A DNA stretch of 64,000 nucleotides from Prodigiosinella confusarubida (GCF_002847015.1 NZ_CP025085.1:1984001-2048000); one strand, 5' to 3'; counted from the first letter of the stretch, positions 49,913-63,526 are shown. A program made the numbers and translations. The notes: generated by a model not told the origin, from the sequence alone.

Positions 49913-51274
49913 TTATTTCGCATGCGGGTTGCGGGTGGTTGTTCCCGGCAGATTGCGCAGCAACAGAGCATATTCCAGCGAGATATCTTCCGGTACAGGC
50001 AGATAAACGATATGACCATTACCGGGTGCGACATCAATAGCCTGACCTTTGGCATTCTGCATCGCTTCCACGGTAAATTGTATATTGCCGCCCGGCGTCA
50101 TCATTTCCACACTGTCACCGCAGGTAAACTTATTTTTCACCGCCACTTCAGCCAGCCCGTTACGGCGTTCATTCGTGAATTCACCAACGAACTGCTGTTG
50201 GTCCGAGACCGAGTAACCATAATCGTAGTTCTGATAATCCTCATGGACATGGCGACGAAGGAAACCTTCGGTGTAACCGCGGTGCGCCAGCCCTTCCAAG
50301 GTTTGCAGAAGGGTGGGATCAAAGGGTTTTCCGGCAACAGCGTCATCAATGGCGCGGCGGTAGACTTGTGCGGTGCGAGCGCAGTAGTAGAAGGATTTGG
50401 TTCGCCCTTCGATTTTCAGGGAGTGAACCTGCATCTGGGTTAAGCGCTCCACATGCTGAATCGCACGTAAATCGCGGGAATTCATGATGTAAGTACCATG
50501 TTCGTCTTCAAAAGCACTCATGTATTCACCAGGGCGTTGGCTCTCTTCCAACATGAAGACTTTATCGGTTGGCGCACCAATGCCCAACGTCGGCTCCACA
50601 TTGGTTACAGCGATCGGTTGGTGGATATGCACGATATTACCGGCATCGTCCTCTTTGCCTTCCTGTACTTTGTATTCCCAACGGCAGGCATTGGTACAGG
50701 TTCCCTGATTCGGATCGCGTTTGTTGATATAACCGGAAAGCAGGCAACGTCCGGAATAAGCCATGCAAAGCGCGCCATGGACGAAAATTTCCAGCTCCAT
50801 GTCTGGAACCTGGGTACGTATTTCAGCAATTTCTTCCAGCGATAGTTCACGAGACAAAATCACGCGGCTAAGTCCCATCTGCTGCCAGAATTTCACCGTC
50901 GCCCAGTTTACCGCATTGGCCTGTACGGAAAGATGAATCGGCATGTGTGGGAAGTTTTCCCGTACCATCATGATAAGTCCCGGATCAGACATGATCAGCG
51001 CATCCGGGTTCATTTCAATTACTGGCTGCAAATCCCGCAGAAAGGTTTTGATCTTGGCGTTGTGAGGGGCGATGTTCACCACTACATAGAATTTTTTACC
51101 CAGCAGGTGGGCTTCATTGATCGCCTCGGCCAACGTCTGATGATTGAATTCGTTATTACGAACACGCAGGCTGTAACGGGGTTGACCGGCATAAATAGCA
51201 TCTGCGCCGTAAGCAAAGGCGTAACGCATGTTTTTCAGCGTACCGGCCGGAGAAAGTAATTCCGGTTTAAACAT
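49913..51274 (-). CDS. yegQ: U32-family tRNA hydroxylation protein P (TrhP/YegQ)
   Basis: 453 residues, the length of E. coli YegQ. MFKPELLSPAGTLKNMRYAFAYGADAIYAGQPRYSLRVRNNEFN and the cysteine-rich VHGALCMAYSGRCLLSGYINKRDPNQGTCTNACRWEYKVQE are diagnostic of U32 'peptidases', now known to hydroxylate tRNA uridine at position 34. The ATG at 51274 is preferred over an in-frame one 12 bp earlier because family members start MFKPELLSPAG. Confidence 0.95.
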   Translation of the reverse strand: MFKPELLSPAGTLKNMRYAFAYGADAIYAGQPRYSLRVRNNEFNHQTLAEAINEAHLLGKKFYVVVNIAPHNAKIKTFLRDLQPVIEMNPDALIMSDPGLIMMVRENFPHMPIHLSVQANAVNWATVKFWQQMGLSRVILSRELSLEEIAEIRTQVPDMELEIFVHGALCMAYSGRCLLSGYINKRDPNQGTCTNACRWEYKVQEGKEDDAGNIVHIHQPIAVTNVEPTLGIGAPTDKVFMLEESQRPGEYMSAFEDEHGTYIMNSRDLRAIQHVERLTQMQVHSLKIEGRTKSFYYCARTAQVYRRAIDDAVAGKPFDPTLLQTLEGLAHRGYTEGFLRRHVHEDYQNYDYGYSVSDQQQFVGEFTNERRNGLAEVAVKNKFTCGDSVEMMTPGGNIQFTVEAMQNAKGQAIDVAPGNGHIVYLPVPEDISLEYALLLRNLPGTTTRNPHAK

Positions 51275-51438
51275 GATGTCTCTCAAGTCTGATCACAAGT
51301 CAGGCTGCCCCCGGACGGGAGCAGTAAAGGCGGCGATTCTAACGCTTATGCGGTAAAAAATCAGCAGATGGCACACAGAAAGTCTGCTGACAAGCGGATA
51401 AATCCACGCCATGCAGGGGGGATCGTGGAAACGGCAGC

Positions 51439-52380
51439 TTAACGACCCACTCCGGCACGGTTGTGGGGGCGTTCAAGATCAATGTGTGGCCCCTGTGGCA
51501 CTATCCCGGTGGGATTAAGCCACAGAATGCTGTAATACCCAATTTTGATATGCTCAAGATTGACGGTGTCGCTGACACCCGGCCACTGATACAGTTCGCG
51601 CAGATAGTTTGACAAATGCGGGTAGTCTTCAAGCCGGCGAATGTTACATTTGAACGCGCCATGGTAGGCGGTATCAAACCGTACCAACGTCACGAATAAT
51701 CGCCAATCAGCTTCGGTCAGTGTATCGCCAGTAATATAGTGATGCGTCGCCAACTGGGTTTCCACCTTATCCAGCGTGTCAAACAGCGCCACCACGGCTT
51801 GATCGTAGTGGTGCTGTGTTTTGGCAAAGCCGGTTTTATAGACGCCGTTATTGATGTTGTCGTAAATCAGCGCATTCCAGGTATCAATGTCTTCTCGCAA
51901 CGCCGGAGGATAAAAATCCAGTGTGTTGCCGGTCAATCCATCAAAGGCGCTGTTCAGGATACGAATAATGTCGGCTGATTCATTATTGACGATGCGTCCT
52001 TCCTGACGATCCCATAATACAGGCACGGAAACCTTGCCGGTGTAATGCGCATCACTGGCGGTATACAGTTGATGCAGATAATGGATGGGGGCTATCCGCT
52101 CTCCGACATCTTGTGGCGTATTGAATTCCCAGCCTTGCTCACCAATACGGGGTTCGGCGATGGAGAGGCTAATCACTGATTCCAGCGCTTTCAGCTTACG
52201 AAAAATCAGGGTGCGGGATGCCCACGGGCAAAGATAGGAAACAAACAATTGATAGCGTCCTGCTTGTGGGGTGATGTCAGTTTCCCGAAATGTCGTTGTC
52301 TGGCGATGGAACGCGCCATTTTTGATCTCTTCTGCCGCGATCTCACCATTAACCCACTGACCATTGACTAAACCTGACAT
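51439..52380 (-). CDS. yqjG: Glutathionyl-hydroquinone reductase (Xi-class GST)
   Basis: 313 residues. Family signature around the catalytic Cys: YQLFVSYLCPWASRTLIFRKLKALE, then SVPVLWDRQEGRIVNNESADIIRILNSAFD and the all-helical GST C-terminal domain with VRFDTAYHGAFKCNIRRLEDYPHLSNYLREL. It reduces glutathionyl-hydroquinones in the cytosol. Start chosen at MSGLVNGQW; an in-frame ATG lies 12 bp upstream. It separates baeR from yegQ here. Confidence 0.9.
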   Translation of the reverse strand: MSGLVNGQWVNGEIAAEEIKNGAFHRQTTTFRETDITPQAGRYQLFVSYLCPWASRTLIFRKLKALESVISLSIAEPRIGEQGWEFNTPQDVGERIAPIHYLHQLYTASDAHYTGKVSVPVLWDRQEGRIVNNESADIIRILNSAFDGLTGNTLDFYPPALREDIDTWNALIYDNINNGVYKTGFAKTQHHYDQAVVALFDTLDKVETQLATHHYITGDTLTEADWRLFVTLVRFDTAYHGAFKCNIRRLEDYPHLSNYLRELYQWPGVSDTVNLEHIKIGYYSILWLNPTGIVPQGPHIDLERPHNRAGVGR

Positions 52381-52515
52381 GATTTTCCCCATTTCGATTG
52401 TTATTGCCGATGTGGCAATGCTAACCGCTGTGGAGAAAGATAAAATCGTAAATTTTTAAATGAATTGGGCAATTTATTTGACAGCATAAAGGGAAACTGG
52501 CGCATGTCGCTGATA

Positions 52516-53241
52516 TTACGTTTCCTGGCCGATGGCGGCTTCCCAGCGATAACCGATGCCGTATACCGTGCGAATGAAAGAGGTTTCCTGATCGAGTTGT
52601 TCCAGCTTACGCCGTAGATTTTTGATGTGGCTGTCAATGGTCCGGTCAGTTACCACCCGGTAGTCATCATAAAGGTTATCCAGCAACTGTTCGCGGGAGA
52701 ACACTTTACCCGGTTCGGCAGAGAGCGTCTCCAGCAGACGGAACTCCGCCGGGGTGAGATCCAGATGGCGTCCGAGATAACTGGCCTGATGGCGGCGCTT
52801 ATCAATCAGTAAGTGAGGCTTCTCTCCTTCTGGAAGCGGTTCGTTTTGCCAGCGGCAACGGCGCAGCAGTGTTTTGACCCGCACGACCACTTCTCGTGGG
52901 CTGAACGGTTTGCAGATGTAGTCATCTGCGCCGATCTCCAGTCCCAGCAGGCGGTCTATCTCCTCCGTTCGGGCGGTGACCATAATAATCGGGATATTGG
53001 AAAATTGCCGAATGTCGCGGCAAATGCTCAAACCGTCACAGCCGGGCAGCATCAGATCAAGCAGTATCAGCGAGGCAGGATGCTGTTTTACCCAGGGTTG
53101 TACGTCATTACCATTGATGAGCCAGTGTGTTTGGTAACCCGCGGCCTGAAGGTAATCGACCAGCAATTGTCCCAGCTTGGGCTCGTCTTCAACGATCAAG
53201 ACAGGCAGCGTTTCGGTACTTGAAAACTCGGTGGTTGTCAT
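52516..53241 (-). CDS. baeR: Response regulator BaeR
   Basis: 241 residues, OmpR/PhoB class. Receiver domain with [31 protein letters not shown] (phospho-acceptor Asp) and [26 protein letters not shown], then a winged-helix domain ending [16 protein letters not shown]. Partner of BaeS, encoded 7 bp upstream, and activator of mdtABCD in E. coli during envelope stress. Confidence 0.95.
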   Translation of the reverse strand: MTTTEFSSTETLPVLIVEDEPKLGQLLVDYLQAAGYQTHWLINGNDVQPWVKQHPASLILLDLMLPGCDGLSICRDIRQFSNIPIIMVTARTEEIDRLLGLEIGADDYICKPFSPREVVVRVKTLLRRCRWQNEPLPEGEKPHLLIDKRRHQASYLGRHLDLTPAEFRLLETLSAEPGKVFSREQLLDNLYDDYRVVTDRTIDSHIKNLRRKLEQLDQETSFIRTVYGIGYRWEAAIGQET

Positions 53242-53248
53242 AGTGTTT

Positions 53249-54610
53249 CTACATGGCTGCGTGTAAAGGAAGCTTAATAGTCATTAGCAGGCCTCCCAGT
53301 GGCGAATGTTCAGCATACAGGTGTCCGCCATGGGCCTCAACGATATTGGAGCAGATAGCCAGACCAAGGCCTGAACCACCACTGGCACGGTTACGGGAAC
53401 TGTCGGCTCGGTAAAATCGTTCAAAAATGAGTGATAGCTGTTCATCGGTGACGCCGGGGCTGCTGTCTTGCCAACGAATCAGCAACTGTTCCCGGGTGAT
53501 TTCCGCGTCCACGTGGAGTTGGCCGTCATTATCGGTGTAGCGCAGACTATTTTCCAATAAGTTATTAAATAGCTGACTCAGCCGATGTGGGTCACCAAAT
53601 ATCCAGGCTTCAGCTGGGAAATGTGTCACCAGCGTTATCTGTTTATGCTGTAGCCGATCGGCAAAGGACGCGACTGATACCTGAAGTAATTTCACCATAT
53701 CGATCGGTTTTTTACGGTAGGACAACGTCCCCAGATCGGAGAGTGACAATTGGTGTACATCATCCACCAGTTTGGTCAGTACTGCGACTTCCGCCTGCAA
53801 TGAACGGAATGAATCAGCGCTGGGTTGACGGATGCCATCTTGCAACGCTTCCAGTTCACCTTGCAGGATGGCTAGCGGCGTTCGCAATTCATGGGACACA
53901 TCGGCCATAAAGTCCCGGCGTGACTGCTCGTTTTTTTCCAGCGCGACGGCGAGATGGTTGAAGTCCTGCGCCAGCATGCCAAGTTCATCACGACTGGTGA
54001 CCATGACACGGGCGCTGAAATTACCCGCAGCCAACCGATGAATACCATTGACCAGGCGTTTCACTGGGGCTAGTAAACCCCGAGACATCAACCAGGTGAC
54101 GATGATTGCCAATAAGGTGGACAAGCCGACGATAAGCCAGCTGGTACGCTGTTGTTGATGATCAAAACTGATATCGGCGTTACGTGTCAGCCTCTCCAGC
54201 GGTGCTGCCACAATCCAGCCAATAGTTTGATTTTTAATGGTGAGTGGTTGCCATTGGCTGTCTTCAGGCGGTGTCATCGGTGAACCAATCAGTTTGTTTT
54301 TCTGCTGGTCAAACACCCATAATCGGGTATGCCAGCTTTGCAGGCTTTCCTCTCCGTTTTGCACCATGGGCCGTCTCATTCTGAACATTCCCCGGTCTCT
54401 GTTACGCAAGAAATCCCAATTGCCATATTGCTGATATTGGTCTTCCAGCGTTTCCCGCAGCTGTAATACTCGTTGTTCGTTTTCATTTTTAATGTAGTCG
54501 ATAAACCCGTGCTCGAAGCTGAGGCGTATACCCAAGTGCATAGTGATCACCACCAGCATGCAGGTGGCGAAAATGGCCAGAAAGAGTTTTACGGTGATAC
54601 CGAATTTCAT
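53249..54610 (-). CDS. baeS: Sensor histidine kinase BaeS
   Basis: 453 residues. Two membrane segments (about 5-27 and 155-180) enclose a periplasmic domain; then HAMP, the phospho-acceptor [22 protein letters not shown], and ATPase boxes [11 protein letters not shown] and [18 protein letters not shown]. Inner-membrane sensor of envelope stress, working with BaeR. It follows mdtD by 10 bp, as in E. coli. Confidence 0.96.
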   Translation of the reverse strand: MKFGITVKLFLAIFATCMLVVITMHLGIRLSFEHGFIDYIKNENEQRVLQLRETLEDQYQQYGNWDFLRNRDRGMFRMRRPMVQNGEESLQSWHTRLWVFDQQKNKLIGSPMTPPEDSQWQPLTIKNQTIGWIVAAPLERLTRNADISFDHQQQRTSWLIVGLSTLLAIIVTWLMSRGLLAPVKRLVNGIHRLAAGNFSARVMVTSRDELGMLAQDFNHLAVALEKNEQSRRDFMADVSHELRTPLAILQGELEALQDGIRQPSADSFRSLQAEVAVLTKLVDDVHQLSLSDLGTLSYRKKPIDMVKLLQVSVASFADRLQHKQITLVTHFPAEAWIFGDPHRLSQLFNNLLENSLRYTDNDGQLHVDAEITREQLLIRWQDSSPGVTDEQLSLIFERFYRADSSRNRASGGSGLGLAICSNIVEAHGGHLYAEHSPLGGLLMTIKLPLHAAM

Positions 54611-54620
54611 GATGACCTCA

Positions 54621-56021
54621 CTAACGGCGCGGCAGTGTAGCCTGCTTGATGTTGTCGCCCGGCGCCTGGCTGAAAATCAACGTCGGAAGAACCATGACGG
54701 CCATCATGCTCAGATAGGTATAAAGAAAAACAATATGGTTTTCCGGCGCTCCCGGTACCAGATGCTGATGGGCAAAGACGCCCAGCAACAGGCCAGCTAT
54801 GCTGACGCCTATACTGGTGGATAGTTGCATTGACATTGAAAGCAAACTATTACCGCTGCTGGCGAGTTCATCCGGCAAGTCTTTCAGTGTCAGGGTATTC
54901 ATGGTGGAGAAACGAATACCGTTGGTCATCCCCACGATAAACAGCACCAGAGGCATTAGCCAACGCCAGTTCATCAAGGCGACCAGGGCGAACAGAAAAG
55001 TGGCCAGTGCCAGTGACAGTGTAGATGAGATCAGTATGGTGCGATAACCAAAACGATTGACGATGTTCACCACCAGCCGTTTTATGCCCATATTACCGAG
55101 CACCATCGGAATCATCATCAATCCTGCATGGAACGGAGAGTATCCCAGCCCCAGTTGTAAAAACACTGGCGTCATGAAAGGCAACATACCACTACCGATA
55201 CGGGCTACCCAACCGCCCAGTAGACCGATGGTAAAGCTGTTGGTCTGAAATAGTTGCAGTGTGAACAAGGCATGCTTATTGTTCCGCGCGTGCAGCCAAT
55301 AACCAAATAGAGACAGACTGCCGGTGATCACCAGACCGATTAGTAGTAAGGATGACATATCCAGGCTTTTCTGTCCGTCCAGTGCCAGCGTCAGTGTGGC
55401 CATCCCAATGACAAGACAGAGAAAACCGTGTATGTCGAAACGTCGGGTCTGCATAGTGTAATTGGGCATCAGCATCAGCGTGGCAATAGCGCCGATAATG
55501 CCTATCGGTAGATTGATCAGAAAAATCCAGTGCCAACTGGCGTATTCCACCAGTATGCCGCCTAATGTCGGCCCCATCAGCGGACCGATTTGCCCCGGCA
55601 ATGTCACGAACGTCATGGCTGCCATGTATTGATCGCGCGGCACTATTTTCATGACGGTTAGGCGTCCGATGGGAACCATCATGGCGCCGCCAATCCCTTG
55701 AACCATTCGTGACAGCAGCAACTCATTGAGGGTTTCCGAACGGGCGCATAACAACGAACCGCAGGTAAAAAGGATGATGGCTGAAAAGAAAATATTGCGT
55801 ACGCCAATACGATCGGCCAGCCAACCACTGGCCGGTAAGACAATTGCGACAGTCAGTACATAGGCCACAATCACCGAGTGCATATGCAATGGGCTTTCAT
55901 TCAGGCTGACGGCCATAGAAGGCAGCGCGGTGTTAACGATGGTGGTATCCAGCGTTTGCATAAAAAAACCGAAAGCCACAATCCATAGTTGCCAGCGGAC
56001 GGACGCGGGCTGATTCATCAT
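54621..56021 (-). CDS. mdtD: MFS transporter MdtD
   Basis: 466 residues, 14-segment DHA2 family: [20 protein letters not shown] (motif of DHA2), [34 protein letters not shown] and [26 protein letters not shown]. Encoded between mdtC and baeS as in E. coli, where it is dispensable for MdtABC drug efflux. Some work links it to citrate-type export. Confidence 0.94.
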   Translation of the reverse strand: MMNQPASVRWQLWIVAFGFFMQTLDTTIVNTALPSMAVSLNESPLHMHSVIVAYVLTVAIVLPASGWLADRIGVRNIFFSAIILFTCGSLLCARSETLNELLLSRMVQGIGGAMMVPIGRLTVMKIVPRDQYMAAMTFVTLPGQIGPLMGPTLGGILVEYASWHWIFLINLPIGIIGAIATLMLMPNYTMQTRRFDIHGFLCLVIGMATLTLALDGQKSLDMSSLLLIGLVITGSLSLFGYWLHARNNKHALFTLQLFQTNSFTIGLLGGWVARIGSGMLPFMTPVFLQLGLGYSPFHAGLMMIPMVLGNMGIKRLVVNIVNRFGYRTILISSTLSLALATFLFALVALMNWRWLMPLVLFIVGMTNGIRFSTMNTLTLKDLPDELASSGNSLLSMSMQLSTSIGVSIAGLLLGVFAHQHLVPGAPENHIVFLYTYLSMMAVMVLPTLIFSQAPGDNIKQATLPRR

Positions 56022-56067
56022 CTTTCGGGGTACTCCTTGAGATTATCCAGTTACAACATGTTTTCGA

Positions 56068-59000
56068 TCACGAGGATACTGTGCTGATTACCGGTGCTTT
56101 CCGTCGACGCAGATGCAATCGGTCAAAAAACAGGTACACCACCGGTGTGGTATAAAGCGTTAGCAATTGGCTCATTACCAGACCGCCTGCGATAGTTATC
56201 CCCAGCGGCTGGCGTAATTCCGAACCATCGCCACTGCTGAGTACCAGCGGCAGCGCACCAAACAGGGCCGCCATTGTGGTCATCATGATGGGGCGAAAAC
56301 GGAGCATACAAGCCTGAAAGATGGCATCTTTGGCGCTGAGATTACCCGATCGTTGCGCCACCAGGGCGAAGTCCACCATCATGATGGCATTTTTCTTCAC
56401 AATACCAATCAGCAGCATGATGCCTATCAAGGCAATCAGGCTGAAGGGCTTGTTGAATGCTTCCAGGGCCAGCAGTGCCCCAACCCCGGCTGAAGGTAGG
56501 GTTGAGAGGATGGTCAGTGGATGTACATAATTTTCGTACAAAATCCCCAGCACAATATACACCGTGACAATTGCTGCGATGATCAACACAACCTGTGAAT
56601 GTTGGGATTGCTGGAAGGCCAGCGCTGTGCCGGCAAACTGCCCGCGTATGCTGGAAGGGACGCCTAGCGATACCATCGTATGTTCAATGGCGGTAGTGGC
56701 TTCGGATAGCGTAGCGCCTTCCGGCAAGTTAAAGGCGATGGTTGCTGCGGCAGACAGTCCCTGATGATTGACCGCCAGCGGTGTATTGGCCGGTTGCCAG
56801 TGCGCGAAGTAGGACAATGGGATAGGTTTGCCTGCATCGTTGATGATGAACATTTTTTTCAGTGTGCTGACATCCTGTGTATAGGCAGGATCAACGGTCA
56901 GTACCACCTTGTACTGATTCATCGGCTGATAAATGGTTGATATCTGACGCTGGCCAAACGCATTGTTCAGTAGCGCGTTAGCACTGGAAACACTGATGCC
57001 CAGACGCGCCATGGTGTCCCGGTCATAAACCAGCGCCATTTCTGCGCCTTTATCCTGCTGATCAGAACTGACGTCCGCGAGTTGTGGCAGTTTACTGAAT
57101 GCGGCGCGAATTTTAGGTTCCCAGGTTCGCAATGCGTTTAAGTTGTCGGAGAGCAGTGAATACTGATAGCTGGCATTGGCCTCACGGCCACCGATACGCA
57201 CATCCTGTACAGCGGACAGGAACAGGCTCGCACCCGGTTCTTTGGCGAGTTTTACCCGCAATCTGGCAATGACCTGCTGGGCACTGGCATTACGCTGGGA
57301 CAAGGGTTTCAGGCTGATAAACATATAACCACCGTTGGTTCGCGTTCCACCGGTAAAGCCGGTAACGTTATCCACGGCCGGATCAGACCTGATAATGGCC
57401 ATGAAATCCTGTAATTTGGTTTTCATGGCCTGAAACGAAATGCTTTGATCGGCCTGCACGAATCCCATTATCCGGCCAGTATCCTGCTCGGGGAAAAAGG
57501 TTTTCGGAATACTGATATACAGCCAGACGCTGAGACTAATGGTCGCCAACAATATCAGCATGATCCAGCGAGTATGGCGCAGTACCCACATCAGCGATCG
57601 GCCATAGCCTTGTTGCAGCGCCAGTAGTAATCGGCTGAATCCTTGTTTGCGTGGCTGACTGTGGCGACGATGAGAATGCAACCAGTGTGCACACATCATT
57701 GGTGTCAGCGTCACAGAAACCAGTAACGAAATGAGGATAGCCACGGAAAGCGTGACGGCAAACTCCCGGAATAGCCGACCTGGCAATCCATCCATCAGTA
57801 AGAGGGGAATGAACACGGCAATCAGGGAGCAACTCATGGACACCACGGTGAAACCGACTTCACGTACCCCTTGCAGCGAGGCCTCCAGGGGCTTCATTCC
57901 CGCTTCAATATGGCGGGAAATATTTTCCAGCACCACAATCGCGTCATCCACCACAAACCCGGTGGCGATGGTCAACGCCATCAGCGAAAGGTTATTCAGA
58001 CTGAAACCACACAGATACATGGCCGCAAACGTTCCTATCAACGATACCGGCACGGCGATCGCCGGGATCAGCGTCGCGCGACCAGAGCGCAGGAACAGGT
58101 AGACCACCAGAATCACCAGTAAAACCGCAATCACCAATGAACGCTCGACTTCCGACAGAGACGCACGGATGGTCGGGGAACGATCCTGCGCAATCTTGAG
58201 AGAAATTGCCGCCGGCAGGCTGGCCTGAAATTCCGGCAATGCTGCGCGGATGCTGTCGACGGTGGCAATGATATTGGCGGCAGGCGACCGGCGGATGATC
58301 ACCAGAATAGCGGGTTTCCCGTTGGTCATCCCGGCATTCAGGGTGTTTTGGACCGAGTCCTTAACCGTGGCGACATCGCTGAGTCGAACGGGGGAACCGT
58401 TGTGATAATGAATAATCAATGGCCGGTATGCTGCCGCTGTTTTCAGCTCATCATTGGTTTTGATCTGCCAGTTCTGTACGGTATTATCAACATTCCCCAA
58501 CGGTCGGCGTACATTCGCCTGACTAATGGCCAGCCTGACGTCATCCAGCGAGATGCCCTGGTTAAACAGCGCCAGTGGATTGAGCGCGACCCGCACGGCA
58601 GGCAGTGAGCTACCGCCGATAGTCACATCGCCAACCCCGTCCAACTGAGAAATACGCTGCGCCAACTGTGTCGAGGCAAAGTCATAGAGCTGACCCAGAC
58701 CATAGGTTTCCGATGTTAACGTCAGGATCATGATTGGCGCGTCCGAGGGGTTAACCTTACGATACGTCGGACGGCTGGGAAGACTGCTGGGGAGCAGGCT
58801 CTGCGCCGCATTAATAGCGGCTTGCACATCGCGCGCCGCGCCATTGATATCGCGGTTCAGATTAAATTGCAAAATAATGCGCGTGTTACCCAGAGAGCTC
58901 ATGGATGTCATTTCATTGAGACCAGAAATGGCGCCCAGTGCGTGTTCCAGTGGCGTCGCTACCGAAGAAGCCATGGTTTCTGGCGATGCTCCCGGCAGGG

Positions 59001-59148
59001 ATGCAGAGACTGAAATCACCGGAAAATCAACCTGCGGCAAGGGAGAAACCGGCAGCAGCCGGAAGCCCATGATGCCGCAGAGTGTAATAGCCAATGCCAG
59101 CAGGGTTGTCGCTACGGGACGGTGGATGAACAGCGCAAAAAACTTCAC
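56068..59148 (-). CDS. mdtC: RND efflux pump subunit MdtC
   Basis: 1026 residues, AcrB-type RND inner-membrane protein. [45 protein letters not shown] opens it; the membrane segment [13 protein letters not shown] carries the proton-relay Asp residues. It forms a mixed trimer with MdtB. It overlaps mdtB by 4 bp. Exports bile salts, novobiocin and similar compounds in E. coli. Confidence 0.97.
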   Translation of the reverse strand: MKFFALFIHRPVATTLLALAITLCGIMGFRLLPVSPLPQVDFPVISVSASLPGASPETMASSVATPLEHALGAISGLNEMTSMSSLGNTRIILQFNLNRDINGAARDVQAAINAAQSLLPSSLPSRPTYRKVNPSDAPIMILTLTSETYGLGQLYDFASTQLAQRISQLDGVGDVTIGGSSLPAVRVALNPLALFNQGISLDDVRLAISQANVRRPLGNVDNTVQNWQIKTNDELKTAAAYRPLIIHYHNGSPVRLSDVATVKDSVQNTLNAGMTNGKPAILVIIRRSPAANIIATVDSIRAALPEFQASLPAAISLKIAQDRSPTIRASLSEVERSLVIAVLLVILVVYLFLRSGRATLIPAIAVPVSLIGTFAAMYLCGFSLNNLSLMALTIATGFVVDDAIVVLENISRHIEAGMKPLEASLQGVREVGFTVVSMSCSLIAVFIPLLLMDGLPGRLFREFAVTLSVAILISLLVSVTLTPMMCAHWLHSHRRHSQPRKQGFSRLLLALQQGYGRSLMWVLRHTRWIMLILLATISLSVWLYISIPKTFFPEQDTGRIMGFVQADQSISFQAMKTKLQDFMAIIRSDPAVDNVTGFTGGTRTNGGYMFISLKPLSQRNASAQQVIARLRVKLAKEPGASLFLSAVQDVRIGGREANASYQYSLLSDNLNALRTWEPKIRAAFSKLPQLADVSSDQQDKGAEMALVYDRDTMARLGISVSSANALLNNAFGQRQISTIYQPMNQYKVVLTVDPAYTQDVSTLKKMFIINDAGKPIPLSYFAHWQPANTPLAVNHQGLSAAATIAFNLPEGATLSEATTAIEHTMVSLGVPSSIRGQFAGTALAFQQSQHSQVVLIIAAIVTVYIVLGILYENYVHPLTILSTLPSAGVGALLALEAFNKPFSLIALIGIMLLIGIVKKNAIMMVDFALVAQRSGNLSAKDAIFQACMLRFRPIMMTTMAALFGALPLVLSSGDGSELRQPLGITIAGGLVMSQLLTLYTTPVVYLFFDRLHLRRRKAPVISTVSS

Positions 59149-62100
59149 TGTGCTTCCTCCTCCTGAAGCTGAGGCCGGCGGAAGCGGTGAGCCAAACGGT
59201 CAAACAGCAGATAGATTACCGGGGTGGTAAATAGTGTTAGCACTTGACTCATAAGCAGCCCACCCACCATGCAAATGCCGAGTGGATGCCGCAGCTCGGC
59301 ACCGACACCGGTGCTCATCATTAATGGTAGCGCACTCAGTAGTGCCGCCATTGTCGTCATCAGAATAGGACGGAAACGTAGCAGACAGGCCTGATAAATG
59401 GCCTGATAAGGCGACATCCCTTGTTCACGTTCGGCCGCCAGTGCGAAGTCGATCATCATGATCGCGTTTTTCTTCACAATCCCAATGAGCAGAATAATAC
59501 CGATGATGGCGATGATATCCAGATCGCTGCCAGACATCATCAGTGCCAACAGCGCACCGACACCGGCTGTTGGCAAGGTGGACAGAATGGTCACCGGGTG
59601 GATGAAACTTTCATACAACACACCAAGCACAATATACATCGCCACCACTGCCGCGACGATCAGCCACACAGTGCTGGTCAAGGCAGATTGAAATGCCAGT
59701 GTGCTGCCCTGAAAACGGGTGGTGATGGTGCTGGGCAAATGCATCTGCTGTTGTGTCTGCGTGATGGCTTTCACCGCATCACCCAAGGCATAGCCATTAG
59801 CTAAATTGAAGGAAATGGTAGTGGACGGAAATTGGTCGATGTGATTAATCGCCAACGGTCCCTGACGTTCTTCAATGCTGGCAAATGTATCCAGAGGAAT
59901 GCTGTCGCCGTCAGTGCTGATAAACCGGATATCGTGCAAGGCATTCAGTCCGGTATTGGCGGTCTTGTTCTCCAAAACGACCCGGTACTGATTGGATTGC
60001 GTGTAGATAGTGGAAATCAGGCGTTGGCCGAATGCATCATACAAGGCGTTATCAATCTGTGACATGGTGATACCCAGACGGCTGGCACTGTCACGATTGA
60101 CATTGACATAGGCGACAGCAGCATGGTCTTGCCAGTCGCTGCTCACATCTTTCAATTGCGGCAGCTTCTGTAGCTCACCCATTAAGGCCGGAACCCAGGT
60201 ACTCAGTTCTTCCTGAGACATGGCTTGCAACGTGAACTGATATTGTGTCCGACTGATCTGGGTATCGATAGTCAGATCTTGCACTGGCTGTAGGTACAAC
60301 TGTACGCCGGGAAGCTGTGCTGTTTGCTGTTGTAGTCGGGCGATAATGGCCGGAATACGGTCATGACGTTCACTGAGTGGTTTCAGGTTGATTTGCAGCC
60401 GTCCGCTGTTCAGCGTCGGGTTAGTACCGTCAACACCAACAAAGGAAGAAATGCTCTGTACAGCCGGATCCTTCATGATGATGGCGGTCACTTGTTGTTG
60501 CTTCTGAGCCATGTTGCTGAAGGAAATGGACTGAGCGGCTTGCACGGTGCCTTGAATAATGCCGTTGTCCTGTATCGGGAAGAAACCTTTGGGAATGATT
60601 AGATAGAGCCCGATGGTTAACCCCAGCGTACTCAGTGCCACACTTAGCATCAGCCAGGGATGATTGAGCACTTTGGTCAATGCGCGGCCATAAGCCGCGA
60701 TAATACGGTTAAAAAAGCGCTCGCTGGCCTGAGTAAGCCAGTTCTGATGGTGCAATGACTGAGGGGTGAGCATTCGCGCGCACATCATGGGCGTCAATGT
60801 CAGCGAAACAATAGCGGAGATGAGGATCGATACGGCCAGCGTAACGGCAAACTCGCGGAACAGCCGCCCGATGATATCACCCATAAATAACAATGGAATG
60901 AGGACGGCAATCAGTGAGAAGGTGAGTGAAATAATGGTAAAACCAATCTCACCAGCACCTTTCAGGGCGGCATTAAGCGGGGTTTCTCCTTTTTCGATAT
61001 AGCGTGAGATGTTTTCAATCACCACAATCGCATCGTCTACCACGAAACCAGTGGCAATGGTGAGCGCCATCAGTGTCAGATTATTGATGGAAAAACCCAG
61101 GAAATACATGACGGCAAACGTGCCAACCAATGACAAGGGAACCGCAATACTGGGGATCAGCGTAGCGACAGCGTTGCGCAAGAACAGATAAATCACCATC
61201 ACTACCAACGCGATAGCCAGCAATAGCTCAAACTGCACATCGTCGACAGAAGCCCGAATATTGGTGGTGCGATCAGTCAATAGCGTGATATTCACTGACT
61301 TGGGCAGGCTGGCTTTCAACGCCGGCAATAAATTGCGGATGTGATCCGCTGCGGCGATGACGTTGGCGCCGGGCTGACGTTGAACATTGAGAATAATGGC
61401 CTGCTGCTGGTTTGCCCACGCCGCAAGATGGGTGTTTTCAGCGGCCCGTTCCACGGTGGCGACATCCTGTAAACGAACTGGCGCCCCATTTTTAAAGGAC
61501 ACGATCAGTTGTCGATAGTCCTCAATCGAGTGCATTTGATCGTTGGCGGAAAGTGTTACCGCCCGGGCGGGACCATCAAAACTCCCCTTGGGAGAATTAA
61601 CGTTGGCTGCCGTGATGGCGGTACGTATTGACTCGCCGGTCAGCCCATAGGCTGTCAATGCGCCGGGATTCAGTTTTATCCGCACGGAGGGGCGCTGACC
61701 GCCTGCCAGCGAAACCAGACCGACGCCTTCAACCTGAGAGATTTTCTGGGCGAGACGGGTCTCAACCATATCCTGCACCTGCGTCATCGGCATGGCGCTG
61801 GATGTGACGGCTAATGTCATGATCGGCGGATCGGCCGGATTCACCTTGCTGTAGATGGGTGGATAGGGCAGATCAGACGGCAGTAGATTGCTGGCGGCGT
61901 TGATGGCAGCCTGGACATCTTGCTCGGCGACATCCAGCGAGAGTGCCAACTGGAACTGGAGTGTGATGACTGAGGCGCCGCCGGAGCTTTGGCTGGACAT
62001 CTGTTTCAGCCCGGACATGGTGCCGAACTGGTGTTCCAGTGGCGCAGTGACCGATGAGGTCATTACGTCCGGGCTGGCGCCTGGATAGAGTGTGACAACC

Positions 62101-62267
62101 TGTATGGTGGGATAGTCCACTTCCGGCAAGGCGGATACCGGCAAGGCCCGGTAGCCAATAACTCCTGCCAGTAAAATAGAAATCATCAATAGCGTGGTAG
62201 CAACTGGCCGCAGAATAAATAACCGTGATGGGCCACCACCCTTTATTGGTGTGGTGTCTTGCATCAA
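59145..62267 (-). CDS. mdtB: RND efflux pump subunit MdtB
   Basis: 1040 residues, paralogue of Mdt[45 protein letters not shown] at the N-terminus; [38 protein letters not shown] includes the relay Asp pair. Overlaps both mdtA and mdtC by 4 bp, so the three pump genes are translationally coupled. Confidence 0.97.
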   Translation of the reverse strand: MMQDTTPIKGGGPSRLFILRPVATTLLMISILLAGVIGYRALPVSALPEVDYPTIQVVTLYPGASPDVMTSSVTAPLEHQFGTMSGLKQMSSQSSGGASVITLQFQLALSLDVAEQDVQAAINAASNLLPSDLPYPPIYSKVNPADPPIMTLAVTSSAMPMTQVQDMVETRLAQKISQVEGVGLVSLAGGQRPSVRIKLNPGALTAYGLTGESIRTAITAANVNSPKGSFDGPARAVTLSANDQMHSIEDYRQLIVSFKNGAPVRLQDVATVERAAENTHLAAWANQQQAIILNVQRQPGANVIAAADHIRNLLPALKASLPKSVNITLLTDRTTNIRASVDDVQFELLLAIALVVMVIYLFLRNAVATLIPSIAVPLSLVGTFAVMYFLGFSINNLTLMALTIATGFVVDDAIVVIENISRYIEKGETPLNAALKGAGEIGFTIISLTFSLIAVLIPLLFMGDIIGRLFREFAVTLAVSILISAIVSLTLTPMMCARMLTPQSLHHQNWLTQASERFFNRIIAAYGRALTKVLNHPWLMLSVALSTLGLTIGLYLIIPKGFFPIQDNGIIQGTVQAAQSISFSNMAQKQQQVTAIIMKDPAVQSISSFVGVDGTNPTLNSGRLQINLKPLSERHDRIPAIIARLQQQTAQLPGVQLYLQPVQDLTIDTQISRTQYQFTLQAMSQEELSTWVPALMGELQKLPQLKDVSSDWQDHAAVAYVNVNRDSASRLGITMSQIDNALYDAFGQRLISTIYTQSNQYRVVLENKTANTGLNALHDIRFISTDGDSIPLDTFASIEERQGPLAINHIDQFPSTTISFNLANGYALGDAVKAITQTQQQMHLPSTITTRFQGSTLAFQSALTSTVWLIVAAVVAMYIVLGVLYESFIHPVTILSTLPTAGVGALLALMMSGSDLDIIAIIGIILLIGIVKKNAIMMIDFALAAEREQGMSPYQAIYQACLLRFRPILMTTMAALLSALPLMMSTGVGAELRHPLGICMVGGLLMSQVLTLFTTPVIYLLFDRLAHRFRRPQLQEEEAQ

Positions 62268-63526
62268 GATTTCTCCGCGCTTTTAGCCGGATGTTTGTCG
62301 TCAGAAGCAGCGGTGGTGTTTTGTTTGACGTCAGAAGACGACAGCACTTCAACATGTGCGCCTTCTGTCAGGCGGTCGATACCATCGGTAACCACCCGAA
62401 CACCCGCATTCAGGCCGGTTTTCACTACAGTTTGCTGACCATACTGTATGCCTGTGGTGATCAGATGTTTGCTGGCTTGGTTTTTATCATTCAACACCCA
62501 TACAAAACTGCCTTCATTGCCCATCTGGATGGCTGCCGATGGCGCAATAACCACGTTTTGCAAGGTATCCACTTTCATCCGGATGTTGACAAACTGGTTG
62601 GGAAACAGCGCGTCATCGTTGTTCGCAAAACGCGCTTTCAACTTAATCGTGCCGGTAGTGCTATCAATCTGGTTATCCATGCTGAGCAAATACCCTTGCG
62701 ATAGTTTCTGCTGATTAGTGCGATTCCAGGCTTCTACCAGTACCGGTCCGGACTTCTGTGCGGTCTGTATGGTGGGGATATCCCCTTCCGGCAGAGTAAA
62801 TACCACATCAATTGGTTGCGTTTGCGTTAATACGACAATGCCATTGGTATCACTGCTGGTGACATAGTTTCCGACATCGATCTGTTTTAAACCAACCCGA
62901 CCGCTGATAGGCGCGGTAGTACGGCTATAGTCCAACTGTAACTGGGAACTTGCGACCGATCCCAGATCGGATTTGACTGTTGCCTCATACTGCCTGACCT
63001 CCGCTTCCTGCGTATCGAGCTGTTGACGGGAGATAAGATTGGTTTTCACCAACTGCTGATAACGTGCCAAATCCCGCCGTGCATTGGCTGCAATAGACTG
63101 ATCTTTGGCTAACTGCCCCTGCGCTTGAATCAGCTCTACCTGAAAAGGCCTGGGATCAACTTCAGCCAGCAGATCGCCGGCTTTTACTTGTTGCCCTTCC
63201 TTAAAATTCAGTGCTATTAGCTGCCCGCTAACCCGGCTGCGCACGGTCACGGTATTGGCGGCAGTAACTGTGCCCAATCCAGAAAGATAGTAGGGTACGG
63301 AATCTTTCTGGGAGAGCGCGACCTGAACCGGGGGTAGCGGCATTTGTCGGCGCCGTCCGCCACCACTCTTACCGCTGGATGATGAAGGCGTTGCGTTTAT
63401 TCCATTTGTCGCGGCGGTCGGCGGCGCTGTTGTAGTTTGTGGTTGATGGAAATAACGCCAGATAAAAAAAGCAGCAGTAACGACAACAAGCAGAGTCAAT
63501 AAGCGAAAGGCACGTTTGGCGTTCAT
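62264..63526 (-). CDS. mdtA: Membrane fusion protein MdtA
   Basis: 420 residues. One N-terminal membrane anchor ([23 protein letters not shown]), then the lipoyl half ([34 protein letters not shown]), a coiled-coil hairpin, the second lipoyl half and the beta-barrel domain. Links MdtBC to TolC in the periplasm. The frame is open to 63553, but the ATG at 63526 gives the usual N-terminus. Confidence 0.95.
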   Translation of the reverse strand: MNAKRAFRLLTLLVVVTAAFFIWRYFHQPQTTTAPPTAATNGINATPSSSSGKSGGGRRRQMPLPPVQVALSQKDSVPYYLSGLGTVTAANTVTVRSRVSGQLIALNFKEGQQVKAGDLLAEVDPRPFQVELIQAQGQLAKDQSIAANARRDLARYQQLVKTNLISRQQLDTQEAEVRQYEATVKSDLGSVASSQLQLDYSRTTAPISGRVGLKQIDVGNYVTSSDTNGIVVLTQTQPIDVVFTLPEGDIPTIQTAQKSGPVLVEAWNRTNQQKLSQGYLLSMDNQIDSTTGTIKLKARFANNDDALFPNQFVNIRMKVDTLQNVVIAPSAAIQMGNEGSFVWVLNDKNQASKHLITTGIQYGQQTVVKTGLNAGVRVVTDGIDRLTEGAHVEVLSSSDVKQNTTAASDDKHPAKSAEKS